Assembly (NCBI RefSeq): GCF_002355435.1
Contig: NZ_AP017313.1
Location: 6,279,899-6,343,898 of the forward strand
Direction: 5' to 3'
DNA length: 64,000 nucleotides
Source of the DNA: Mucilaginibacter gotjawali
GTDB lineage: Bacteria; Bacteroidota; Bacteroidia; Sphingobacteriales; Sphingobacteriaceae
Shown here: positions 43,054-50,314 of the stretch, one piece after another
How positions within the stretch are numbered: the stretch's first letter is position 1
Layout of the letters: each line of letters opens with the position of its first letter
Made by a program: the position numbers and the translations under genes
Notes under the pieces: generated by a model
Told to the model about the DNA's origin: nothing
The model's input: only the letters and a program-made list of their open reading frames with translations
Database searches by the model: none

Positions 43054-44211
43054 TCAGACAGTCTGAAGGTGTGCAGACTGGCCTTCGTAAAAGGGATAAT
43101 CGGTATATCCTTTTTCATCGCCGCCGTAAAATGTTTCCCGATCATAGGCATTCAGCTCATAGCCGTTTTTGAATCTTTCTACGAGATCAGGATTGGCGAT
43201 GAAGAACCGGCCGAATACGATGGCATCTGCATCCCCTTTTTGAAGCGTGTTTTCAGCATCTTCGCGGGTAAATCCCCCGGCAGCCAAAACTGGACCTTTA
43301 AAGATTTGACTTAATTGTCCGGCAGCAACCGGCGCCACATATCCTTCTTCTTTTTCTACGTTGTTCACAATCCGGGGATCAACTACATGCAGATAAGCCA
43401 GGCCAAATTGATTCAGCTGTTCAGCGACGTGGCTAAATAATGCAGCCGGATTAGAATCGCCCATACCTCCCCAAGTTCCACTTGGAGATACGCGAACTCC
43501 TACACGGTCGCCTCCCCAAACTGATGCAATAGCCTCCACTACTTCCAGTAAAAAGCGTGCGCGGTTTTCGATAGTGCCGCCATATTCATCGGTACGTTTG
43601 TTGGAGATGTCCTGTAAGAATTGGTCCACCAGGTAGCTGTTCGCGGCATGGAGTTCTACGCCATCAAATCCTGCTTTCATTGCATTTTCTGCTCCTTTGC
43701 GGAAATCTTCGATGATTGCATGGATTTCCGGTACGGTTAAGGCCCGGTTTTGAGAAGCCGGTAGCCATCCATTTGGCGTCAAAGCAAAATTTTCATGATA
43801 TACCTCTGAAGGCCCTACCGGCAGCCCACCACCGGGTTGCAAATCCACATGTGACTGACGGCCTACGTGCCAAAGCTGCGAGAACATTTTACCGCCCTTT
43901 GCATGAACCGCGCTGGTTACCTTCTTCCAACCTTTAGTTTGTTCGTCAGTGTGAATTCCCGGCGCTCCAAAATAACCATGTCCGTTTGATGACACTACGG
44001 TCGCTTCTGATATGATCAAGCCACCCCTGGTTGCTCTTTGACTGTAATAGCTTGCCATCAGATCATTGGGGATATTACCCGGCATATCTGTTCTTAGCCT
44101 GGTAAGCGGGGCCATGATTACCCGGTGACCCAGTTCTAACCGGCCTAGTTTTACCGGTGTAAAAAGTTTAGCGTTGCGAAAGTCAGTTCCGGTTGATGTT
44201 TGTGTGTCCAT
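43054..44211 (-). CDS. Old yellow enzyme family alkene reductase
   Basis: 385 residues, normal OYE length. FMN-dependent reduction of activated C=C bonds with NAD(P)H. Motifs are LFTPVKLGRLELGHRVIMAPLTRLR at the N-terminus, SQLWHVGRQSH, the substrate-binding His-Asn pair in DGVELHAANSYLVDQFLQ, YGGTIENRARF and the FMN-phosphate loop VLAAGGF. Cytosolic. Such enzymes detoxify electrophiles, which would fit the stress theme, but the gene has no ECF-type promoter in front of it. Confidence 0.93.
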   Translation of the reverse strand: MDTQTSTGTDFRNAKLFTPVKLGRLELGHRVIMAPLTRLRTDMPGNIPNDLMASYYSQRATRGGLIISEATVVSSNGHGYFGAPGIHTDEQTKGWKKVTSAVHAKGGKMFSQLWHVGRQSHVDLQPGGGLPVGPSEVYHENFALTPNGWLPASQNRALTVPEIHAIIEDFRKGAENAMKAGFDGVELHAANSYLVDQFLQDISNKRTDEYGGTIENRARFLLEVVEAIASVWGGDRVGVRVSPSGTWGGMGDSNPAALFSHVAEQLNQFGLAYLHVVDPRIVNNVEKEEGYVAPVAAGQLSQIFKGPVLAAGGFTREDAENTLQKGDADAIVFGRFFIANPDLVERFKNGYELNAYDRETFYGGDEKGYTDYPFYEGQSAHLQTV

Positions 44212-44606
44212 TTTATTTTCTTTAATATTTTATAATTCTTTACCCTGTTAGCTTAGTAGCTGTATTTATCGTGTTTTAATACAGTTCAAAGTTGAAGCTA
44301 AATCTGCCATTAAATAGTATGCAGATTTTGAATATTAAACCATATCAGATGATGGGTTTATCAGCGTTCTGTCATGGCAGACCGGTAATTTCCTCCGGAA
44401 AATGCAAATTGAACAGCTGGCTTTGCTTGGGCTCAGGGTTGTTGCCTCGGCATTTTTTCAGGATATTAAACGAACATTAATTTTCGCTGGAGATATTTGT
44501 GATTACAATTGCTGAGAAGAAGGTGGTTAAAAAAGGAATTCTTTAAACAAGAAAATCCGAAACTGCCTGGTTTAGGATTTTTTTTCCGATCGGGTGCATT
44601 GGACAA

Positions 44607-44633
44607 AAAAAAGGGCAATGAACGCCCTTTTTT
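44607..44633. terminator. Bidirectional terminator-like hairpin
   Basis: AAAAAAGGGC (44607-44616) and GCCCTTTTTT (44624-44633) pair perfectly over a 7-nt loop. With T runs on both strands it can end transcription of the methionine-rich gene on the minus strand. The remainder of the 44212-44653 gap carries no gene I can support. Confidence 0.8.
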
Positions 44634-44653
44634 GCAACTAAAACAACACCACC

Positions 44654-45004
44654 TTACATCTTACTTGCGGTATCTTTTTTGGCCATTTTGTCCTTAGACA
44701 TTTTATCCTTGCTCATCTTGCCTTTGCTCATCTTGTCATCAGACATTTTATCTTTTGACATTTTATCCTTGCTCATCTTGTCTTTGCTCATCTTGTCATC
44801 AGACATTTTATCCTTGCTCATTTTGTCTTTAGACATTTTATCTTTTGACATTTTGTCCTTGCTCATCTTGTCCATCTTTGCCATTTTGCCGGTATCCGTC
44901 GGTAAGCCGTGAACTGGGTTTGCCTGTGTAGTGATAGTTAAGCAAACCATCATTGCGGTAGCCATAAGGCCGGTTACTACTGATTTTAATTTTAGAGTTT
45001 TCAT
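44654..45004 (-). CDS. Exported methionine-rich MxKDx pentapeptide-repeat protein
   Basis: 116 residues. A signal peptide (about 1-28, ending TQA) is followed by twelve consecutive pentapeptides at residues 47-106, nine of them exactly MSKDK, then MAKKD. The mature ~88 residues hold about 16 methionines and no cysteine. It matches the pentapeptide MxKDx repeat family, whose function is undefined. A consensus ECF-type promoter precedes it (45037-45066), shared with thiol and disulfide genes nearby. Exported Msr enzymes are encoded 3.5 kb away, so a role as sacrificial methionine pool for oxidants is plausible. Confidence 0.9.
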   Translation of the reverse strand: MKTLKLKSVVTGLMATAMMVCLTITTQANPVHGLPTDTGKMAKMDKMSKDKMSKDKMSKDKMSKDKMSDDKMSKDKMSKDKMSKDKMSDDKMSKGKMSKDKMSKDKMAKKDTASKM

Positions 45005-45036
45005 CGTTTTTCTTGTTTTTATTTACGTTTTTCTTG

Positions 45037-45066
45037 ATTTGTCGTAGCTATACTAAAATCCTTACA
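45037..45066 (-). promoter_or_regulatory. ECF-type promoter F (methionine-rich protein gene)
   Basis: TGTAAGGA, 14 nt, CGACAAAT on the minus strand, 33 bp before the start codon at 45004. It differs from promoters A and B by a single base in the -10 half. Confidence 0.75.
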
Positions 45067-45111
45067 ATTTATTTTTTTAATATTAATTTGATGTTTCAGC
45101 AATGAGGCGGA

Positions 45112-45840
45112 TTATACCTGGGCCATGCCGCCATCCACGCATATCTCGCTGCCGGTAATGAAGCTGGAGTCAGCTGATGCCAGAAATAATGTGGTAGTTG
45201 CTATTTCTTCAGGTTGCCCTATTCGCCCCATTGGGATCTGCGAAGACACTTGTTGCTTCATCTCTTCCCTTCCTGCAAAAGCAGCCGTTTCAATAGGGCC
45301 CGGACTTAGTACGTTAACGCGAATGCCTCTTGATTTCAGTTCGTTGGTCCATACTTTGGCATAAACTAAAAGGCCGGCCTTGCTTGCGCCATATGCACTT
45401 AGGTTTGGCATCCCTTTGATTGTTGCTATAGTGCCGGTCATAATTATAGATGCGTGGTCACGAAGCAATGGCAGCGCTTTTTGCACTGTAAAGAAAGTAC
45501 CCTTTGCATTGAGATTAAACTGCTTATCAAAGCTTTCTTCGCTGACCTCTCCAAGCGGGGCATATTCTGCGGTTCCGGCGCTGGCATACAAGACATCGAT
45601 ATGTCCTTTTTCCCGCTTAACCGTTTCAAATAATCGGTCAAGGTCGGCAAGGTTTGCCGAATCACCCAGGAATCCGGTCACATTGCTGCCGATGTTGGCT
45701 ACGGCCTCGTCCAATTCTTTCTGCCTTCGGCCGGTGATAAATACATAGGCCCCTTCGGCAACAAATAGTTTCGCTGTAGCTAAAGCCATTCCAGATGTTG
45801 CGCCGGTGATAACCGCCACTTTATTCTCTAATTTCTTCAT
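45112..45840 (-). CDS. SDR-family oxidoreductase
   Basis: 242 residues, classical SDR. TGATSGMALATAKLF is the cofactor site (with Met in place of the usual Ile-Gly), Asn in NAKGTFF, catalytic Tyr/Lys in YGASK, and ITGSEICVDGGMAQV at the C-terminus. Substrate unknown. It has its own ECF-type promoter at 45870-45899, in the gap between it and the sigma factor gene, so it belongs to the inferred regulon. Confidence 0.92.
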   Translation of the reverse strand: MKKLENKVAVITGATSGMALATAKLFVAEGAYVFITGRRQKELDEAVANIGSNVTGFLGDSANLADLDRLFETVKREKGHIDVLYASAGTAEYAPLGEVSEESFDKQFNLNAKGTFFTVQKALPLLRDHASIIMTGTIATIKGMPNLSAYGASKAGLLVYAKVWTNELKSRGIRVNVLSPGPIETAAFAGREEMKQQVSSQIPMGRIGQPEEIATTTLFLASADSSFITGSEICVDGGMAQV

Positions 45841-45869
45841 GGTAAATTATACGTTTAATGATTTACCTG

Positions 45870-45899
45870 ATTGGTCGGTAATCGGAAATCATCCTTACA
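45870..45899 (-). promoter_or_regulatory. ECF-type promoter B (SDR gene)
   Basis: TGTAAGGA, 14 nt, CGACCAAT on the minus strand, 30 bp before the SDR start. It is identical in both halves to promoter A. It lies just beyond the 3' end of the sigma factor gene. Confidence 0.75.
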
Positions 45900-45921
45900 A
45901 GAAATCTGATTTTACCTGCAA

Positions 45922-46491
45922 TTAATTCCAGTTTTTTTGAAGACAAGCCCTCAAATTGACTTTTGCGCGATGGATGATCACCCAAAAGTTTGCGTCTGAT
46001 ACCTTTAGTTCCGAACAAATGGTCGTAGTGGATTCGTCATCCACATGTTTCATAGAGAAAATGGAAAGCCATAAGGGCGGAAGCTTTTGTATGCAGGCCC
46101 GTAAGATCTTTTGGAGTTCCTTATTTTGCAGCGGGTCAGCGTCTTCGATGCCGAATGCTGCCGGCCATTCTTCTTTTTTCCAGTTATTCATTCCGGGCTC
46201 GAAAAATTGTGATTCCCCTTCCATAGCGTCGATACTTTTAGTTAGAGGTTGTTTTGATCTTTTACGATAGACATCCATAATCTTATTTTTCATTATGGCA
46301 GTTAACCATGTGCGTTCAGCGCTTTTGTACTCAAATTTATCCAGCCCTTCCAGGGCCGACAAAAAAGTTTCCTGCACTAAATCACGCGCCTGCTCCTCAT
46401 CCCCGATACGCGTTAACGCGAAAGCGTATAGATAATCAGCATGTAAGGCTACCCATTGCTGGGGATTTGCTGTTGATGGTGTTGGTGTCAT
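45922..46491 (-). CDS. ECF-family RNA polymerase sigma factor
   Basis: 189 residues with regions 2 and 4 only. Region 2 covers about 18-85 (DLVQETFLSALEGLDKF, then ERTWLTAIMKNKIMDVYRKR), and region 4 about 130-185 (LPPLWLSIFSMKHVDDESTTTICSELKVSDANFWVIIHRAKVNLRACL), with a long linker between. It directs RNA polymerase to its own promoter class; the five TGTAAGG/CGAC sites around it are the obvious candidates. It is the last gene of the Msr/Dsb operon, 35 bp after trxB. No anti-sigma factor gene is adjacent. Confidence 0.93.
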   Translation of the reverse strand: MTPTPSTANPQQWVALHADYLYAFALTRIGDEEQARDLVQETFLSALEGLDKFEYKSAERTWLTAIMKNKIMDVYRKRSKQPLTKSIDAMEGESQFFEPGMNNWKKEEWPAAFGIEDADPLQNKELQKILRACIQKLPPLWLSIFSMKHVDDESTTTICSELKVSDANFWVIIHRAKVNLRACLQKNWN

Positions 46492-46526
46492 CTTGTTGAT
46501 TGTTAGTTAACGTTTGTATGTGAATT

Positions 46527-47489
46527 TCAGGCGGTCACCATATGTTCTTTAGCAGCCAGGTAACGTTCTGCGTCGATGGCTGCCATGCAGCCGCTGCCGG
46601 CCGCAGTTACCGCTTGCCGGTAAATATGATCCTGCGCATCTCCGCAGCAAAACACACCTTCAATATTGGTCGTGGTTGAGCCAGGCGTGGTTTTGATGTA
46701 ACCGACCTCATCCATATGTATCCAGCCCCTGAAAATATCCGTGTTGGGATGATGGCCGATGGCCACAAAGAATCCGGTAATATCCAGGACCCTTTCCTGC
46801 TGGCTTTTATTGTTGAGTACTTTTACACCGGTCACGTTCAGCCCATCGCCAAGGATCTCCTGCGTTTCCGTATCATAGATCAGTTCAATGTTCGGCGTAT
46901 TTAACACCCGGTTAACCATTGCCCTCGATGCACGGAACTCATCGCGCCTGACCAGCATATAGACCTTACTGCAAAGCTTTGCCAGGTAGGTCGCCTCTTC
47001 AGCCGCGGTGTCACCCGCGCCAACAATGGCCACATCCTGTCCTTTAAAGAAAAAGCCGTCGCAAACAGCACAAGCAGATACGCCGAAACCATTGTACTTT
47101 TGTTCCGATTCCAAACCAAGCCATTTTGCGGACGCGCCGGTGGAAATGATCACCGCATCGGCCGTGATCACCTTGCTTTCATCGACAACCACTTTATGGG
47201 GCAAACTTGAAAAATCCACCGAGGTGATGTAACCGTACCGGATGTCGGCGCCTAAACGTTCCGCCTGTTTACGGAAATTTTCCATCATTTCCGGTCCCTG
47301 GATACCATCGGGGTAACCGGGATAATTTTCCACCTCGGTAGTTTGAGTCAATTGCCCGCCCGCAATCACGCCGGTGTATAAGACGGGCTTTAAATCTGCA
47401 CGCGCGGCATATATGGCGGCAGTATAACCTGCCGGGCCTGAGCCAATGATCAGGCATTTTACATGTTCTGTTTCTGGTAACATCTTCAT
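46527..47489 (-). CDS. trxB: Thioredoxin-disulfide reductase
   Basis: 320 residues, normal TrxB length. FAD site GSGPAGYTAAIYAA (17-30), redox CAVC (Cys140, Cys143), NADPH-binding GAGDTAAEEA (about 156-165) and the C-terminal FAD loop GVFCCGDAQD. It reduces thioredoxin with NADPH in the cytosol. In this operon it would feed electrons through thioredoxin to the DsbD-like membrane protein and on to the exported Msr enzymes. It lies 5 bp after the DsbD-alpha-like gene. Confidence 0.95.
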   Translation of the reverse strand: MKMLPETEHVKCLIIGSGPAGYTAAIYAARADLKPVLYTGVIAGGQLTQTTEVENYPGYPDGIQGPEMMENFRKQAERLGADIRYGYITSVDFSSLPHKVVVDESKVITADAVIISTGASAKWLGLESEQKYNGFGVSACAVCDGFFFKGQDVAIVGAGDTAAEEATYLAKLCSKVYMLVRRDEFRASRAMVNRVLNTPNIELIYDTETQEILGDGLNVTGVKVLNNKSQQERVLDITGFFVAIGHHPNTDIFRGWIHMDEVGYIKTTPGSTTTNIEGVFCCGDAQDHIYRQAVTAAGSGCMAAIDAERYLAAKEHMVTA

Positions 47490-47494
47490 TAAGA

Positions 47495-47938
47495 TTAAAG
47501 GTTTATTGAAAAATCAAGATCTTCAGGCGGCAGGCACTTTTGATTATTGCAGGTCATAAACTCCAACTTTCCATGCAGGGTGCCTTTGCCGGACTTGAGC
47601 CGGATCTTTTGCCGGAAGATCACCGCATTTTCAAAATAGGATACATTCATATTGAATGCACTCTCAAACCTGGTGCGTGGAGAGGGCTGGCTGGCTTTGC
47701 CAACCAGCGAATAATCTAGGGATGGCGCAAAGGTGAAGGTCGTTTTAATCGGGCCTCCCTCTTTTTGATCCAGCGAATAAATGTGCCAGCTGCTTTGTAT
47801 CTCCGCCTTTAGAAAGACGATAGCTTCATTCTTATTTTCTTTTTTGATGGCGAAAGACCATTTTACAGGCTTTTCGATCTGACTAAAAGCGCTTGTCCCT
47901 ACCAGGGCCATCGCTATGATCAATATTATCTTTTTCAT
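47495..47938 (-). CDS. Stand-alone DsbD N-terminal (alpha) domain protein
   Basis: 147 residues with a signal peptide (about 1-19). The immunoglobulin-like DsbD-alpha domain follows: VKWSFAIKKENKNEAIVFLKAEIQSSWHIYS, then GPIKTTFTF, and the redox pair Cys130/Cys135 in TCNNQKCLPPEDL. In E. coli this domain is the N-terminus of DsbD and passes electrons to periplasmic partners. Here it is separate from the membrane and thioredoxin parts (50315-52015), and probably hands electrons to exported proteins such as MsrA/MsrB. Confidence 0.85.
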   Translation of the reverse strand: MKKIILIIAMALVGTSAFSQIEKPVKWSFAIKKENKNEAIVFLKAEIQSSWHIYSLDQKEGGPIKTTFTFAPSLDYSLVGKASQPSPRTRFESAFNMNVSYFENAVIFRQKIRLKSGKGTLHGKLEFMTCNNQKCLPPEDLDFSINL

Positions 47939-47976
47939 TTTCTTTGCTTTATTTGATAGATCAGTTGATTAGGTGA

Positions 47977-48501
47977 TTATTTACTGGCCAAACCGTCGGG
48001 CTGAAAATCCAGGGAGACGGAGTTCATGCAGAAGCGTTTGTAGGTTGGCGCAGGCCCATCGTCGAAAATATGGCCCAAATGAGAGCCACAACGGGCGCAG
48101 GTCACTTCTGTACGTTCCATGCCGTGGCTTTGGTCATCCCGGTAGATCACACTGTTTTTTCTGGTCGGGGCAAAAAAGCTTGGCCAACCGCAGGTGCTGG
48201 AAAATTTGGCGTCAGATTTAAAAAGCTCATTACCGCAGACAGCACAATAGTAGGTGCCTTTGGCATCCTTATTCCAGTACTGCCCGGTAAAGGGCTGTTC
48301 GGTAGCCTGTTCCCTTGCTGTAGCATATAATGCAGGTGGCAGTATCTTTTTCCATTCGGCGTCAGATATATTGAGCTTTTTGGTATCCGTGTTAGAGTAA
48401 TAGGGGTTGTTCGCATGTCCGCTTGCAGACTTCAGGTGTTGCGCGAAAGCGCCGGTTATTGCGATCAGCATCAAGGCTGACAAAATGATGATTGATTTCA
48501 T
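47977..48501 (-). CDS. msrB: Exported peptide-methionine (R)-S-oxide reductase
   Basis: 174 residues with a signal peptide (about 1-21). The MsrB domain has the zinc cysteines Cys86/Cys89 (YCAVCG) and Cys135/Cys138 (CARCGS), CGWPSFF with Cys104, HLGHIFDDGP and the catalytic Cys158 in RFCMNSVSLDF. It repairs Met-R-sulfoxide in envelope proteins. It is followed 38 bp later by the DsbD-alpha-like gene and preceded 4 bp earlier by msrA. Confidence 0.95.
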   Translation of the reverse strand: MKSIIILSALMLIAITGAFAQHLKSASGHANNPYYSNTDTKKLNISDAEWKKILPPALYATAREQATEQPFTGQYWNKDAKGTYYCAVCGNELFKSDAKFSSTCGWPSFFAPTRKNSVIYRDDQSHGMERTEVTCARCGSHLGHIFDDGPAPTYKRFCMNSVSLDFQPDGLASK

Positions 48502-48505
48502 GGTC

Positions 48506-49150
48506 TTATTTATTAGAGGTTTTTAATTTATTGGCAAATGCTTTTCTGAACTTATCCAGTTCCGGCTGGATGACTAGCTTGCAGTAAGGAACATCTCCGT
48601 TTTTACTGAAGTAATTCTGGTGATAGCCTTCCGCTTTATAAAAAACGGTGAAGGGAACTACCTGGGTCACAACCGGGTTTGGATAGGCCTTCTCGTCATT
48701 GATTTTTTTGATGTAATACTGCGCCTTTTGTTTTTGAGCGCTGTTATGATAGAAGATTGCCGAGCGGTATTGGGTGCCTACGTCATTACCCTGCCTGTTT
48801 AATTGTGTAGGGTCATGATCCGTAAAGAACACTTCCAGCAATTCATCAAAACTGATCTGTTTGGGATCGAATACGATGTTACAAGCCTCGGCGTGACCTG
48901 TAGTGCCGGTACATACCTGTTCATAGGTAGGGTTAACAGTGTGGCCTCCGGCGAAACCGGACGTTACCTTTACCACACCACGCAACTCTTTGAATTTTGC
49001 TTCGGTGCACCAGAAGCAACCGGTAGCCAATGTGGCCGTATCTAAATGTGCCGCCTTAATACTGGATTGACTTTTTTCTTTTGGCGATTGGGCAAATGCT
49101 GCACAGGCACCAGACACCGTTAACAGGATATAGCAAATGATCTTTTTCAT
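48506..49150 (-). CDS. msrA: Exported peptide-methionine (S)-S-oxide reductase
   Basis: 214 residues with a signal peptide (about 1-21). The catalytic motif TGCFWCTEAKF has Cys45 and Cys48; GVVKVTSGFAGG, GHAEACNIVFDP and FFTDHDPTQLNRQGNDVGTQYRSAIF complete the MsrA domain. It repairs Met-S-sulfoxide. With msrB 4 bp downstream both stereoisomers are covered in the same compartment, which strengthens the oxidant-defence reading of the operon. Confidence 0.96.
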   Translation of the reverse strand: MKKIICYILLTVSGACAAFAQSPKEKSQSSIKAAHLDTATLATGCFWCTEAKFKELRGVVKVTSGFAGGHTVNPTYEQVCTGTTGHAEACNIVFDPKQISFDELLEVFFTDHDPTQLNRQGNDVGTQYRSAIFYHNSAQKQKAQYYIKKINDEKAYPNPVVTQVVPFTVFYKAEGYHQNYFSKNGDVPYCKLVIQPELDKFRKAFANKLKTSNK

Positions 49151-49176
49151 TTTTTTGAATTTGGTTTGTTTATGAT

Positions 49177-50301
49177 TTAATGGATGGTTTTGTTCAGGAA
49201 TGCTTCGAGGTCAGCTCCCCTGATATTTTTGGCGGCGATATTCCCCTGCGGGTCAATAATAAAGTTGGAGGGAATAGCCTCGATATGATAAAGCTGTTCA
49301 ACTGTACCCTGGAAGCTTTGCAGGTCGGAAGTTTGTGTCCAGGCGAGCTTGTCGTCATTGACCGCTTTTTGCCATGCTGCCTTATCTTTATCCAGCGATA
49401 CGCCAAGCACATTGAAACCCTTGGAGTGAAAGGTATTGTACTGTTTTAATACATTGGGATTTTCCTGCCTGCAGGGTACGCACCAGGACGCCCAGAAATC
49501 GACCATGACATATTTGCCTTTATAATCAGATAGTTTCACCGTCTTGCCATCAATGCTGCTGATCGTGAAGTCCGGTGCTTTATGGCCAACTGACAATGGT
49601 TTGATTTTGTCCATGGCCGTTATAAAATTCCGGATAACCGGATTTTTATTCAAATCCTTATTGACCCTGATATCATCCGCATAAGCGATCAGTTTGGACT
49701 CATACTTCACGGCATCCAGTGCTGCAGACGCATAGAATGCTGCAAGCGAATATTTATTGTCATCGATAAATTTTAAAACCGCATCGCTGTAAACAGACAG
49801 GTTCTTTTGGAACAGGGGCATATAAACTTTCAATAAGGAATCCGGTTGCTGCCCCGCCTGCTGAGATTTGGCATTGAACTCGGCTACTACCTTGTTGTTC
49901 TTATCTGTAAAAGTCTTGCTGAAATCATCGAATGCTTTTATTTTTTCAGAGGTTTCAGAACCGGCGATCTTATATTGATGCTGGCTGTCAGCCAGGTCGG
50001 TATTCAGTTCAATCGCATCACCGTTTTGCGCCACCAGGTCAAACTGCGTGGTATCAGCTTTTAGTTTATATAAATTGACGTAAGCTGAAGCATGCCTGAA
50101 CTTATAGCTGCCATCAGCATTTATAGCGGATGAGTCAATTGCTTTAAACTGCGCCGAACTGTCTGCGCCCAGTAAGTAAACTGTTTTGAGTTTTGCCGGA
50201 TTTTTGATGGTCCCGGAGATGGTAAATGCGGCGTTATCCTTGCAGGAAAACAGCGACACACTTAAAGCCAGCATACCGGATAGCATGATTATGTTTTTCA
50301 T
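49177..50301 (-). CDS. TlpA-like thioredoxin lipoprotein with DUF4369 domain
   Basis: 374 residues from ATG 50301, which begins a lipoprotein signal ending LFSC (Cys20). A longer frame from 50370 would overlap the dsbD-like gene and hide the signal, so I reject it. The N-terminal ~110 residues are a DUF4369-type beta domain (FTISGTIKNPAKLKTVYLLGAD). The C-terminal TlpA thioredoxin domain has WCVPCRQEN and the cis-Pro of EAIPSNFIIDP. It is an envelope-anchored disulfide reductase probably reduced by the DsbD-like protein 13 bp upstream. Confidence 0.93.
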   Translation of the reverse strand: MKNIIMLSGMLALSVSLFSCKDNAAFTISGTIKNPAKLKTVYLLGADSSAQFKAIDSSAINADGSYKFRHASAYVNLYKLKADTTQFDLVAQNGDAIELNTDLADSQHQYKIAGSETSEKIKAFDDFSKTFTDKNNKVVAEFNAKSQQAGQQPDSLLKVYMPLFQKNLSVYSDAVLKFIDDNKYSLAAFYASAALDAVKYESKLIAYADDIRVNKDLNKNPVIRNFITAMDKIKPLSVGHKAPDFTISSIDGKTVKLSDYKGKYVMVDFWASWCVPCRQENPNVLKQYNTFHSKGFNVLGVSLDKDKAAWQKAVNDDKLAWTQTSDLQSFQGTVEQLYHIEAIPSNFIIDPQGNIAAKNIRGADLEAFLNKTIH

Positions 50302-50314
50302 CGTTTTAGTTTTA

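Noticed and set aside
44292..44697. Two ~60-codon plus-strand frames in the gap before the methionine-rich gene
   Set aside because: No ribosome sites, no recognisable composition, and one runs through the terminator hairpin into the antisense strand of a real gene.
44690..44880. 15-bp tandem DNA repeat, and a Leu/Ser-rich open frame on its plus strand (44679-44912)
   Set aside because: The minus-strand gene has a signal peptide, a promoter and a terminator. The plus-strand frame is only its reverse image and has no ribosome site.
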